A DNA stretch of 64,000 bases from an uncultured Clostridia bacterium (GTDB taxonomy: Bacteria; Bacillota; Clostridia; Christensenellales; UBA1242). Below, in pieces: positions 29,890 to 40,279 of this stretch. A program made the translations under genes and the position numbers. The notes under the pieces were generated by a model. That model was not told where the DNA came from. It was given only the letters and a program-made list of their open reading frames with translations, and did no database searches. Within the stretch, counting starts at the first letter, position 1. Every line of letters starts with the position of its first letter. The stretch spans positions 1-64,000 of the forward strand of contig CAKNIB010000007.1 in NCBI GenBank assembly GCA_930979925.1. The letters run 5' to 3'.

Positions 29890-31287
29890 TTATTTATTTC
29901 CTAGTTTTTCTAAGATATCTCTTGCAGCTACCAGTCCAGTTGCTGCCGCAACGACAATATTGCCTGCCTTGCCCGAGCCATCACCAATAAAATATAAGTT
30001 TTTGTCTTTAATCTTAAATTTATTGTCCGTTTCAATCTCATTTGAGAAAAATTTGATTTCAGGACCATAAAGTAATGTCTCATCATTGTTTACACCAGGT
30101 ATAATCTTATCAAGCTCTTCAAGTCCTTCAAGTATGTTGGTTATAATTCTATAAGGCATTATAAGTGCAAGGTCTCCAGCCACACAGTCCTTTAGCGTTG
30201 GCTCTATAAAGCCTTTGTTTATCCTGTGCCACTCACTGCGCCTGCCACTTCTTAAATCTTTAAGCGTCTGTATAATAGGCTTGTTGTCGCCAAGCACATT
30301 GGCAATTCTTGCAATAGACTCGCCGTAGAGACGGGTGTTAGTTGCTGGCTGAGTAAGATTTATCTTGCTGATAAACGCAAAGTTAGAGTTGTTTGACTTG
30401 ACATTTTTAAGCGCATGACCATTGACGCATATGTAGCCGTAGTAATTTTCTTTTGCAACGAAGCCACCAGGATTGGTACAGAATGTTCTTATCTCGTCGC
30501 CATATGTTTTAGTTTTAATAAATATGGTAGGGTCATATATGACATCAGTTATGCTTTGGAGTACCTCTTTACGCACCTCGACTCTCACACCAATCTCAAT
30601 GCTTTGGCTGTTATAGGGAATTTTGTGCCTATCAAGTAAACCTTGTAGCCAGCCCGCACCAGTTCGTCCAGGCGCTACAACCACGTACTTGCTTGTAAGC
30701 TCCACTTTTTTATTATCTTTTACATATGAAAGGGTGCACACATTGTTAGCGCTATCTATATCTTCAACCCTGCCGCTTTCAATGATACTCACTCCTTTCT
30801 CTTCCAGATAGTCGGTAAAATGTTTGATATATGTTGGTAACATATCAGAGCCCAAATGTTTCTGTTTTATAAGAAGAAGCCTTGCACCCTTAACAGTAAC
30901 TTCTCGCCGTATTGCCTCACTTTTCTCATCACTTTTTGGATAGACCTCAGCATCCATGCCAAACTTATTAAAGATTTCTTCAGTATCATCAATAAGCTTG
31001 TAAGCCTCACTTTCAGACATGTATTTAAAAAGGTCACTTTTGCCAAGTTTTGGTATAAAGTTGAGCTTTCCATCACTAAAAGTTCCTGCACCACCAAAAC
31101 CAGATAAAATGTTGCAAGGCTGACAATTAATGCATTTGCCTGTTTTTTTCATAGGACAAACGCGGTTTTCAGCCCGCTTTCCTTGGTCAATCAGACAAAC
31201 CTTAAGCGTTTTATCATGCTCAAGTAGCTCGTAAGCGGTAAACAATCCAGCAGGTCCAGCACCAACAATTATAACATCAAAATCCAT
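29890..31287 (-). CDS. FAD-dependent oxidoreductase (COG2509-like)
   Basis: DVIIVGAGPAGLFTAYELL; CNILSGFGGAGTFSDGKLNF; GDGSGKAGNIVVAAATGLVAA. Confidence 0.85.
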   Translation of the reverse strand: MDFDVIIVGAGPAGLFTAYELLEHDKTLKVCLIDQGKRAENRVCPMKKTGKCINCQPCNILSGFGGAGTFSDGKLNFIPKLGKSDLFKYMSESEAYKLIDDTEEIFNKFGMDAEVYPKSDEKSEAIRREVTVKGARLLLIKQKHLGSDMLPTYIKHFTDYLEEKGVSIIESGRVEDIDSANNVCTLSYVKDNKKVELTSKYVVVAPGRTGAGWLQGLLDRHKIPYNSQSIEIGVRVEVRKEVLQSITDVIYDPTIFIKTKTYGDEIRTFCTNPGGFVAKENYYGYICVNGHALKNVKSNNSNFAFISKINLTQPATNTRLYGESIARIANVLGDNKPIIQTLKDLRSGRRSEWHRINKGFIEPTLKDCVAGDLALIMPYRIITNILEGLEELDKIIPGVNNDETLLYGPEIKFFSNEIETDNKFKIKDKNLYFIGDGSGKAGNIVVAAATGLVAARDILEKLGNK

Positions 31288-31432
31288 TTCTTCCCTCGCA
31301 TTAGACTAAAAAATCTACATAAAAAGGATATCAGTAAACAGTAGAAAAGTCAAGTAAATGTCGCTTTATAAATTTTTTTTAAATTTTTGACAATAATAAA
31401 TAGATAGGTTAAAATATACTCAAGGAGGTTTT

Positions 31433-32812
31433 ATGAAAAAGGACGAACTATCAAATTTAGTTTATCATAAGAAAAATATCTATGAGAGCGCAAGTGAAGA
31501 GGAGTTAAAAAAGATTTTCAACTTTGCCGAAGGCTATAAAAGTTTTCTTAACAACTGCAAAACAGAACGCGAGTGCTGTAGTCAGGTTATTGAAGAGGCG
31601 AAGGTAAAGGGCTTTAGCGAGTTCCATTTTGGCGATAAGTTAAAAAGTGGCGACAAGAGGTTTTTTATCAATCGTGATAAAGGGGTAATACTTTTTAAAA
31701 TTGGCAAAAACCGCATTGAAAGGGAAGGCATAAGGATAATTGTCTCTCACATAGACGCGCCAAGAATTGATATAAAACAGGTACCTGTCTATGAAAGTGA
31801 CGGATTTTGTTTCTTTAAAACCCACTATTATGGCGGTATAAAGAAGTATCAATGGACGGCAATCCCTCTTTCTCTTCATGGCGTAGTCGTGTTAAAAAAT
31901 GGTGAGAAGATAAATATAAGTGTGGGCGATAAGCCAAATGACCCAATATTTTATATAACTGACCTTCTACCGCACTTAAGCCAAAGCCAGATGAGTGAGA
32001 AGGGCAAAGACATCATAAGCGGTGAGCAGTTAAATGTGGTAGTTGGTTCCATGCCGTATAAGGATGCAAAAACGGATAAGGTAAAAACAGGAGTGCTCAA
32101 GATTTTAAATGAGACTTACGGCATAGTAGAAGACGACTTTATAAGCGCCGAACTTAGCGCACTGCCTGCACTTGAGGCAAGAGATGTCGGCTTTGATAGA
32201 GCGCTGATAGGAGGTTACGGACAGGATGACCGAAGTTGCGCCTATCCAGCAAAAGAGGCTCTCTTTGATGTCCAAAATGAAAACACCAGCATGTGCATCC
32301 TTGTAGATAAGGAAGAGATAGGAAGCGAGGGCAACACCGGCATGAAATGTAAGGTATATGAGGACCTTATTGACGAAATTTGCTCAGCACTTGGCACGAA
32401 CTCAAGACAGGTTAGAGGAAGGTCGATATGTTTGTCTGCCGATGTGACCGCCTGCTATGACCCAAACTTTCCAAATGTGTTTGAAAAGCGTAACTCTGCC
32501 ATGCTCTCGTGTGGTGCATGCATAAATAAGTTTACAGGCACAGGAGGTAAAAGTGGCTCGTCTGACGCCTCAGCTGAGACAGTTGGCAGGATAAGACAGA
32601 TGTTTGATAGAGACAAGGTCATCTGGCAAAGTGCGGAGCTAGGCAAGGTGGACATCGGCGGTGGCGGAACTGTTGCCAAGTTTATCTCTCAACTCAACAT
32701 TGATACTCTTGACATAGGCGTGCCAGTAATATCTATGCACTCGCCATACGAATTGATATCCAAGGCCGACCTTTATAGCATGTATCAAGCATCACTTGCA
32801 TTTTTAAAATAA
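31433..32812 (+). CDS. M18 family aminopeptidase
   Basis: VSHIDAPRID, HYYGGIKKYQW, GQDDRSCAYPA, DKEEIGSEGNTGM, ISMHSPYEL motifs. Confidence 0.92.
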   Translation: MKKDELSNLVYHKKNIYESASEEELKKIFNFAEGYKSFLNNCKTERECCSQVIEEAKVKGFSEFHFGDKLKSGDKRFFINRDKGVILFKIGKNRIEREGIRIIVSHIDAPRIDIKQVPVYESDGFCFFKTHYYGGIKKYQWTAIPLSLHGVVVLKNGEKINISVGDKPNDPIFYITDLLPHLSQSQMSEKGKDIISGEQLNVVVGSMPYKDAKTDKVKTGVLKILNETYGIVEDDFISAELSALPALEARDVGFDRALIGGYGQDDRSCAYPAKEALFDVQNENTSMCILVDKEEIGSEGNTGMKCKVYEDLIDEICSALGTNSRQVRGRSICLSADVTACYDPNFPNVFEKRNSAMLSCGACINKFTGTGGKSGSSDASAETVGRIRQMFDRDKVIWQSAELGKVDIGGGGTVAKFISQLNIDTLDIGVPVISMHSPYELISKADLYSMYQASLAFLK

Positions 32813-33148
32813 TTTTGCTATTTAATTGCTATATGTCTTATTTTAGGCGGGTTATAGAAGATTTTTAGTTATTTTGTTAAAAGCGGAAAAATTATTAAAA
32901 AATTTAAAAATTTTTAAAAACTCATGTTTAATTGCTATAGACCTTATAAATAAAGGCTTATAGCAATTTTTTATACTTTCAAAAAATGTCTAAAATTTTT
33001 AAAAATAACAAACAAAAAATCGCTGTAACCCTTTAAAATAAAGGTTAATAGCGTTTAGATAACAAAATTTAAGAAATTTTCAAATTTTACGTTAATTTAC
33101 TTGCATTTTATTATTATATTTGTTATTTTAAATACATCAGGGGGAAAT

Positions 33149-34330
33149 ATGGATATTTTTAACAAAGTAAAAGAAAAACACAATTATGATATAGCAAAGG
33201 AGAAGGGCGTCTATCCTTATTTTCATAAATTGTACTCAGGTCAAGATGTGGTTGTTAATATGGAAGGTCACCGAACCATTATGCTAGGCTCCAATAATTA
33301 CCTAGGACTTACCAATCATCCAAAGGTAAAAGAGGCAGCTATAAAGGCTATTGAAAAATATGGCACAGGTTGCTCAGGCTCACGATTTTTAAACGGTACA
33401 CTTGACTTGCACCTAAAACTTGAGGAGGAGCTCGCCCAGTTTTTAAACAAAGAAAGAGTAATGACCTTCTCTACCGGCTTTCAAAGCAATCTAGGAATTA
33501 TCAGCGCGATTGTTGGACGCAATGACTATATTATCTGTGATAAGGAAAATCATGCTAGCATATATGATGGTTGCAAGCTTAGCTATGGCAAAATGCTAAG
33601 ATATAACCATGACGATATGGAAGATTTAGAGCGCAAACTTCAAGCGGTACCTAAGGAGAGCGGTGCGCTTATAGTTACAGACGGCGTATTTAGTATGAGC
33701 GGTGACATTGCGAACCTGCCAGTAATTGTTGACCTTGCAAAGAAATACGGCGCAAGAGTTATGGTTGACGATGCTCACGGTCTCGGCGTTATAGGCAAGG
33801 GCGGAAGAGGCACTGCAAGCTACTATGGTCTTGAAGATGAAGTTGATATTTATATGGGCACCTTTTCTAAATCACTTGCCTCTCTTGGCGGATATATGGC
33901 TGCCTCAAAGGATGTGGTTGAGTATGTAAAACATACCTCTCGCCCTTACATATTTAGTGCCAGCATCACACCAGCCTCAGTTGCTAGTGCGAATGCCGCA
34001 CTTGACATATTAAAGGCAGAGCCAGAACGTGTTGAAAATCTTAACAATATTAGCGCTTATATGCGCCAAAAACTTAAAGAGAAAAACATTGATATTATAG
34101 AAAGTAAAACTCCAATCATCCCAATATACACCTATCAAGACGATAAAACCTTTATCGCCTGCAAATTACTACTTGAAAGGGGAGTTTATGTAAACCCAGT
34201 AGTATCTCCAGCTACACCAGTCGGACAAAGCCTGCTCAGAACTAGCTATACAGCAAATCACACCAAAGAGATTATAGACGAGGCGGCAGATAAAATCGCC
34301 GAGGTTCTTGACATAGTAAAAAATATGTGA
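33149..34330 (+). CDS. Alpha-oxoamine synthase family PLP enzyme, resembling serine palmitoyltransferase
   Basis: GVYPYFHKL, NNYLGLTNHPKV, GTGCSGSRFLNGTLDLH, DDAHGLGVIG, GTFSKSLASLGGY. Confidence 0.75.
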   Translation: MDIFNKVKEKHNYDIAKEKGVYPYFHKLYSGQDVVVNMEGHRTIMLGSNNYLGLTNHPKVKEAAIKAIEKYGTGCSGSRFLNGTLDLHLKLEEELAQFLNKERVMTFSTGFQSNLGIISAIVGRNDYIICDKENHASIYDGCKLSYGKMLRYNHDDMEDLERKLQAVPKESGALIVTDGVFSMSGDIANLPVIVDLAKKYGARVMVDDAHGLGVIGKGGRGTASYYGLEDEVDIYMGTFSKSLASLGGYMAASKDVVEYVKHTSRPYIFSASITPASVASANAALDILKAEPERVENLNNISAYMRQKLKEKNIDIIESKTPIIPIYTYQDDKTFIACKLLLERGVYVNPVVSPATPVGQSLLRTSYTANHTKEIIDEAADKIAEVLDIVKNM

Positions 34331-34332
34331 TT

Positions 34333-34461
34333 CAGACTGCATAAAAACTTCGCGATGCTGCGTTTACTGTAAAACGCCCAAAACCAGTCATTTAGGTTTA
34401 CTAAACTCCTGTCTTTGGGCATTTCCCGAGCACAAGCCTACGCTCGTTTTTCTACAGTCTG
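34333..34461. repeat. 129-bp imperfect inverted-repeat (REP/MITE-like) element
   Basis: CAGACTGcataAAAAC...GTTTTtctaCAGTCTG ends; inner GCCCAAA...TTTGGGC and TTTAG...CTAAA. Confidence 0.6.
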
Positions 34462-34567
34462 ATGATTTGTTTGACTATGGAATATTTTATATGCAATAAA
34501 AGGATGTTCTAAATGAAACTTAAACTTGATTTCACAGAAGCGGTAAACACATTAAAAACAAAACAAT

Positions 34568-34876
34568 ATGCTTGACGATAATATAAGTTGGGCATTTGTA
34601 GGTGTTAGAATGCATTATTATTTGTTCTCTATTTATGGAGATAATCTTTTTGTTGTTCCTTATAATGTATTTTCAGCGTCAAGCAAGCCAAAACTTGAAA
34701 AGACAAAAAAGATTGCAAAAGACCAAATCCAAGAAGTTAAATATAAAGGGCTATTAAAAGATAAAGCGCTAATCATATTAAAAAATGGTGAGAAAATAAA
34801 ATTTACACCATATCCATATGATAATGCCTGGGACTATATCCGCGCCTTATTTGCAAGACTAGGCTTTAAACTATAA
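34568..34876 (+). CDS. Hypothetical protein
   Basis: 102-aa ORF, followed by strong terminator at 34916-34954. Confidence 0.5.
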   Translation: MLDDNISWAFVGVRMHYYLFSIYGDNLFVVPYNVFSASSKPKLEKTKKIAKDQIQEVKYKGLLKDKALIILKNGEKIKFTPYPYDNAWDYIRALFARLGFKL

Positions 34877-34915
34877 TATATGGTAATAAGTAAGAATGGT
34901 AATAAAATTATAGAT

Positions 34916-34954
34916 AAAAAGCTCTCAAGTTAATTTAATACTTGAGAGCTTTTT
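34916..34954. terminator. Bidirectional terminator
   Basis: AAAAAGCTCTCAAG...CTTGAGAGCTTTTT. Confidence 0.85.
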
Positions 34955-34986
34955 CTAATTTGAAGATATTTTATGTATGATAATTA

Positions 34987-35541
34987 TCAATAATATATCG
35001 TGCCTTTGTTTCTTTTTTCGTTAAGTGGGCTTAGTACAACTCGACCTTCTTTTAACGAGGCTTGTACGTCAATTATTCGTTGATTGCTTGAGCCTTTAAA
35101 ACGCAGGGTAATGTCTTTTAACTCCTCTTTAAACTCGCCGTCAACAAGGATGTCAATGTAGGAGAGAAATTCTCGTGTCCAAGGACATTTTGCCCGACTT
35201 TCGCCTAATAGCTCGCTGTCAAAAAGATATCCACTATAACACCAAATATTCTTCCTAGGGAACTTTTCTTTTACCTTTTTTACAAGGGGTAGGAGCGCTT
35301 TTTGGTTGGCAGGCTCCATAGGCTCGCCACCCAGCAGTGTTAGACCATTTACCACATCATTATCAAGCGACTTTAATATTTTATCTTCTACCTCTTGGGT
35401 GTAAGGCTTGCCATAATCAAAGTCCCAGGTCTCAGGGTTAAAACAGCCTTTGCAGTGATGAGTGCAACCGCTTACAAAAAGTGACGTTCTGACGCCTTCG
35501 CCATTTGCGATATCATAATATTTGATATTTCCGTAGTTCAT
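34987..35541 (-). CDS. nrdG: Anaerobic ribonucleoside-triphosphate reductase activating protein
   Basis: NGEGVRTSLFVSGCTHHCKGCFNPETWDF; LLGGEPM. Confidence 0.93.
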   Translation of the reverse strand: MNYGNIKYYDIANGEGVRTSLFVSGCTHHCKGCFNPETWDFDYGKPYTQEVEDKILKSLDNDVVNGLTLLGGEPMEPANQKALLPLVKKVKEKFPRKNIWCYSGYLFDSELLGESRAKCPWTREFLSYIDILVDGEFKEELKDITLRFKGSSNQRIIDVQASLKEGRVVLSPLNEKRNKGTIYY

Positions 35542-35614
35542 ACTTGCTCCTTTGTAACAAATTACTTTAAAAGTTAAAGTATTTGTGATATAATATTTTT
35601 AAAGGGGATTAAAA

Positions 35615-36217
35615 ATGAAATGTTTAATAATAAATGGTAGTCCAAAGAAAAATGGTAATACCGATAGAGTGCTTGATGCATTTAGAACAAATTTTGATGG
35701 TGACATTGAAGAAATTAATCCGTTTTCAATAAATGGTAAAGGTATTCAAAGTTGCCTTGATTGTGGAGGATGTACTAGACAAAAAGGTTGTGTTATTAAC
35801 GATGATTTTAACAAGCTAATAAAAGATGATTATGATATTCTTCTTATAGCTAGTCCCATTTATATGTCAAACTTACCTGGTCCCATGATAAATATTGTCA
35901 ATAGATTTAATTTTATTTTTAACAATAAAAATGTTTTGCATAGTAGTTTTGATTTTAAACATAAAAAGGGTGTTTTGATATTATTAGGTGGTGGCAGTGC
36001 TTGTAAAAAACTTATGGGTGATAGTAATCAATCAAATGCCATCAAACAATCTATGTATATATTTAGTAAACTTAATGCAGAAGTTGCCAAAGAAAATACT
36101 ATTGTGTATGTAGAAACTGATGCTCATCCAGTTGAAAATAATTACCTTTTGTTAGAGCAGGTTAAAGACATAGCATGCAGTTTAAACAAAGAAAATTTTT
36201 TTATTGAAGAAAGATAA
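35615..36217 (+). CDS. NAD(P)H-dependent FMN reductase / flavodoxin-like protein
   Basis: INGSPKKNGNTDRVLDAF; ASPIYMSNLPGPM. Confidence 0.8.
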   Translation: MKCLIINGSPKKNGNTDRVLDAFRTNFDGDIEEINPFSINGKGIQSCLDCGGCTRQKGCVINDDFNKLIKDDYDILLIASPIYMSNLPGPMINIVNRFNFIFNNKNVLHSSFDFKHKKGVLILLGGGSACKKLMGDSNQSNAIKQSMYIFSKLNAEVAKENTIVYVETDAHPVENNYLLLEQVKDIACSLNKENFFIEER

Positions 36218-36268
36218 AAAATTTAGAAAATTAAGTGCGGAGCTTAGGTCCGCACTTTTTTTAATTAT

Positions 36269-38434
36269 TTACAAATGCAATACTCTATCTCTAATCTCTT
36301 GCGTTCTTCCTTGGTTCCAGAATTGACTGCCGATATAGCCACAGGTTCTTCTTGCAACGTTCATCTTTGTTTGGTCACGGTTGTGGCAGTGTGGACACTC
36401 CCAAACAAGTTTGCCGTCATCATCTTCTACAATCATTATCTCGCCATCATAGCCACAAGCTTGACAGTAGTCAGACTTGGTGTTAAGTTCGGCGTACATA
36501 ATGTTGTCGTAGATAAACTTGATAACTTGAAGAACGGCCTCAATGTTGTCTTGCATATTTGGCACTTCAACATAGCTAATAGCGCCACCAGTAGAGAGTG
36601 CTTGGAACTGACTTTCAAACTTAAGCTTATCAAACGCGTTAATAGGTTCAGTAACATGTACGTGATAGCTGTTTGTAATATAGTTTTTATCGGTAATTCC
36701 AGGAATAATACCAAACCTCTTTTGAAGACACTTAGCAAACTTGTAAGTTGTGCTTTCAAGTGGAGTGCCATAGATAGAGAAACCAATGTTAGTCTTTGCC
36801 TTCCACTTATTGCAGGCATCGTTCATTTTCTTCATGATTTCAAGTGCAAATGGAGTAGCCTCAGGGTCGGTGTGTGACTTGCCAGTCATATATTTAACAC
36901 ACTCATAAAGCCCAGCATATCCAAGTGATATAGTTGAGTACCCACCATAGAGTAGTTTGTCAATTTTTTCGCCAGGTTTAAGCCTTGCAATAGCTCCATG
37001 TTGCCAAAGAATTGGAGCTGCATCTGATAGCGTACCTTTAAGCCTGTTATGTCTACACATTAATGCTTCATAACAAATCTCTAGTCTTTCATCAAGTATT
37101 TTCCAGAACTTTTTCATGTCGCCGCCACTAGAAAGGGCAACATCAACAAGGTTGATTGTAACAACGCCTTGATTAAATCTACCATAGAACTTGTAATTGC
37201 CGTTTTCATCCTTCCAAGGAGAGAGTGCACTTCGACAGCCCATAACAGGGAAACAGTTTCCTTCTTTAAGCTCTTTCATCTTCTTTTCAGAGATATAGTC
37301 AGGAACAAGCCTCTTTGCCGTACATTTAGCAGCAAGCTCGGTCAGATAGTAATACTTGCTTTCTGGGTGGATATTATCCTCTTCAAGCACGTAAATAATC
37401 TTAGGGAAGGCAGGGGTGATAGCCACACCTTTTTCATTTTTAACCCCTTCATAACGTTGTTTTAAAGTTTCCTCTATAATCATAGCAAGGTCTTCACGTT
37501 CTCTTTCGTTTTTAGCCTCACCAAGATACAAGAACTCGGTCACAAAAGGCGCTTGACCATTGGTGGTCATAAGGGTGATAACTTGATATTGTATAGTCTG
37601 TACACCGCGGTTAATCTCAGCTTTAACCCGTTTTTCAGTGATTTTGTCTACCATTTCAGGGTCAGCATGTCCACAAGCCTCAATCAGCTCTTGCGTAACA
37701 TCTTTTTTGATTTTTTGACGAGAAATATCAACAAATGGTGCAAGATGAGCAAGACTTATGCTCTGTCCGCCATACTGGCTAGAGGCAACCTGCGCTACAA
37801 TCTGCGTTGCAATATTGCAAGCAGTCGAGAAGGAGTGTGGCTTTTCAATAAGAGTGCTAGAAATGACCGTACCATTTTGGAGCATATCTTCAAGGTTTAC
37901 AAGGTCACAGTTGTGCATTCTTTGAGCAAAATAGTCAGCGTCATGGAAGTGGATAAGACCTTCTTCATGAGCCTTCCAAACATTTTCAGGAAGCAAGAAA
38001 CGTTTTGTAAGGTCCTTGCTGACCTCGCCCGCCATATAGTCACGTTGTACGCTGTTGACGGTAGGGTTTTTATTGCTGTTTTCCTGCTTAACCTCTTCAT
38101 TTTGACAATCAATTAGAGAGAATATCTGCTTATCGGTAGTGTTTACCTGCCTTGCAAGCTGTCTTATATAACGATAGGTGATGTAGTTTTTAGCAACCTC
38201 ATAAGCGCCTTCGCCCATAATGCCGAACTCAACAAAGTCCTGTATCTCTTCCACGCCGACAGCTCGACCCATGGCGTTACATTCCTCTGTCACCTTAGCT
38301 ACAATTTTGTCAATTTGCTCTTCGTTCAGTCTTTTTGTGACATCGTCGACAGATAGGTTGGCCTTTGTAATAGCATTTTTGATTTTGCTTGCGTCAAAGA
38401 CCATCTCTTGACCATTACGTTTAATAATTTTCAT
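36269..38434 (-). CDS. nrdD: Anaerobic ribonucleoside triphosphate reductase
   Basis: ATP-cone N-terminus, CQACGYDGE...CPHCHNRDQ, RRTCGYIGSQFWNQGR glycyl radical motif. Confidence 0.95.
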   Translation of the reverse strand: MKIIKRNGQEMVFDASKIKNAITKANLSVDDVTKRLNEEQIDKIVAKVTEECNAMGRAVGVEEIQDFVEFGIMGEGAYEVAKNYITYRYIRQLARQVNTTDKQIFSLIDCQNEEVKQENSNKNPTVNSVQRDYMAGEVSKDLTKRFLLPENVWKAHEEGLIHFHDADYFAQRMHNCDLVNLEDMLQNGTVISSTLIEKPHSFSTACNIATQIVAQVASSQYGGQSISLAHLAPFVDISRQKIKKDVTQELIEACGHADPEMVDKITEKRVKAEINRGVQTIQYQVITLMTTNGQAPFVTEFLYLGEAKNEREREDLAMIIEETLKQRYEGVKNEKGVAITPAFPKIIYVLEEDNIHPESKYYYLTELAAKCTAKRLVPDYISEKKMKELKEGNCFPVMGCRSALSPWKDENGNYKFYGRFNQGVVTINLVDVALSSGGDMKKFWKILDERLEICYEALMCRHNRLKGTLSDAAPILWQHGAIARLKPGEKIDKLLYGGYSTISLGYAGLYECVKYMTGKSHTDPEATPFALEIMKKMNDACNKWKAKTNIGFSIYGTPLESTTYKFAKCLQKRFGIIPGITDKNYITNSYHVHVTEPINAFDKLKFESQFQALSTGGAISYVEVPNMQDNIEAVLQVIKFIYDNIMYAELNTKSDYCQACGYDGEIMIVEDDDGKLVWECPHCHNRDQTKMNVARRTCGYIGSQFWNQGRTQEIRDRVLHL

Positions 38435-38570
38435 CTTTTTTCCTCCCTTGTAAGTCAAAATGAGCAAAATATTTTTTTTAACAATTTTTGTGCTTTGTTT
38501 GACTTTCTAAACGAATTATACTACACTTTTTATGAAAATTGTGTTGTTTTTACAACATTTTGAGGGGTTT

Positions 38571-39251
38571 ATGGAAAATTTTTCAGAAATAAAGAAGACA
38601 AAAATTTTTGCAGAAATCAGCGAAAACGATATGCAAGCTATGGCATATTGTTTGAAAATAAAGTTTAAAAATTATAACAAAAATACACTTATAATTGAGC
38701 AAGGACAGCCTGCCGAAGAGGTGGTAATCTTGCTAAAAGGTGGCGCCAAAGTAGAAAATATTGACACCTTTGGCGACATTTCGCTTATCACAAAGCTCAA
38801 GGCGGGTGATGTGTTTGGAGTGGAAAATTCTTTTCTCGGCGAGACTCAGTATAAGGACAATCTTGTTGCAACCGAGAATTGCCTCGTTATGTTTTTAAAT
38901 AGACATAGATTGATAACGCCCTGCGAAAATAAGTGTAAAAGACATGACCTTGTGGTAAAAAACTTAATGAGGGTGATTGTCGAGCGGAATAAGGCGCTCA
39001 TGGAAAAGCTAAAACTGCTTTCAAAGAAAAATATTAGAGAAAAAGTGCTTGCCTATCTACATAATCAAAGTATAAAAGCGGGATCGTCCTACTTTGACCT
39101 GCCTTACAACAAGACCGAACTTGCAAATTACCTCTCGGTTGACCGAAGTGCTCTCTCAACCACACTGTCAAAATTGCGAGAGGAGGGACTTATTGATTTT
39201 GATAAAAAACATTATCATATAAATAACAAAGCATTTGAAAAATTACAATGA
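38571..39251 (+). CDS. Crp/Fnr family transcriptional regulator
   Basis: cNMP-binding fold (LLKGGAKVENIDTFGD), HTH LPYNKTELANYLSVDRSALSTTLSKLREEGLI. Confidence 0.88.
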   Translation: MENFSEIKKTKIFAEISENDMQAMAYCLKIKFKNYNKNTLIIEQGQPAEEVVILLKGGAKVENIDTFGDISLITKLKAGDVFGVENSFLGETQYKDNLVATENCLVMFLNRHRLITPCENKCKRHDLVVKNLMRVIVERNKALMEKLKLLSKKNIREKVLAYLHNQSIKAGSSYFDLPYNKTELANYLSVDRSALSTTLSKLREEGLIDFDKKHYHINNKAFEKLQ

Positions 39252-39475
39252 TCAATTATAAAAATTATAATAAACATAGGATAAACAACAAAAATTCTAA
39301 ATTTAACAAAACTTTTGACAAATTTTTTAAAATATCGATTTTTAGTTGACAAATCGGTAGCTATGGGAGTAAAATAAAAATAACTTAAAGAAGACTTTGC
39401 TAAAATTTTAACTTGTTATATAACTTATACGAATAATATTTTAATACCAACAAATACTATTTAAAAGGAGTGGCC

Positions 39476-40057
39476 ATGACATATAAAGCTAAATTGATAA
39501 CATCAATATGCGCGTTTTTCTTAGTGCTAGCATTGCTTGCAGCAGGCGTTTGGGCTGCTAAAACGATTAATATTAGCATAGGCGGAACGGTCAATTTCAC
39601 AGCCACAAGTGTGTATTGTACTGTAACAGGTGAGGTTGAGAACGCAAAAACAAACCCGACCCTACCTCAATTAGATTTTTCGGCAGATACAAATCCAACT
39701 GTAACATGGTCGCCAACCGACCTTTCATTCCAAGATGAAGGCACTAACATGGGGCAGGATATAAATATAGTTATAACAGTACAAAATAAAGCTGATAGAA
39801 GATTAGATGTAACCATTTCAGAAGGAGACGGCATGGTACCAGGCACAGGCTATGATATCCAAAACATTGTATACTCTCTTAGATATGGTGCTACAGAAAC
39901 AGCAGCTAAAGCTGCTAACCCAATAGCATTTGGCACAACTCAGCAAATTAGCAATTTAGGCACAGGTGTGTTTGTTATAACATTCCATATAGAGACAAAA
40001 AATAACCCTGCTTCATTAGATTATGATTTTGATGTAAACCTTGAAAATGCCGGTTAA
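39476..40057 (+). CDS. Secreted protein with N-terminal signal/TM, unknown
   Basis: MTYKAKLITSICAFFLVLALLAAGVWAA signal; beta-rich mature region; RBS AAAAGGAG. Confidence 0.65.
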   Translation: MTYKAKLITSICAFFLVLALLAAGVWAAKTINISIGGTVNFTATSVYCTVTGEVENAKTNPTLPQLDFSADTNPTVTWSPTDLSFQDEGTNMGQDINIVITVQNKADRRLDVTISEGDGMVPGTGYDIQNIVYSLRYGATETAAKAANPIAFGTTQQISNLGTGVFVITFHIETKNNPASLDYDFDVNLENAG

Positions 40058-40279
40058 TTGACATTTTAATAAAATAAGCCTTGCACAAAGCAAGGTTTTT
40101 TTGTATAAAAATTATTATAAAACAAGATTGTTTTTTTTACAAAATACGACAAAATTTTACAAAAAGGTAAAAGGATAAAATCAAAACAAAAAAATGTCAA
40201 AAAAGTATAAAAAATTAGAAAATTAACCTTGTAAAATGAGAATAAATGTGCTATCCTAAAATTAATAAAGGAAAGAAAT

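Noticed and set aside
36275-36877. 200-aa ORF on + strand
   Set aside because: Antisense to nrdD, which is fully conserved on the opposite strand
37553-38116. 187-aa ORF on + strand
   Set aside because: Antisense to nrdD; no supporting start context
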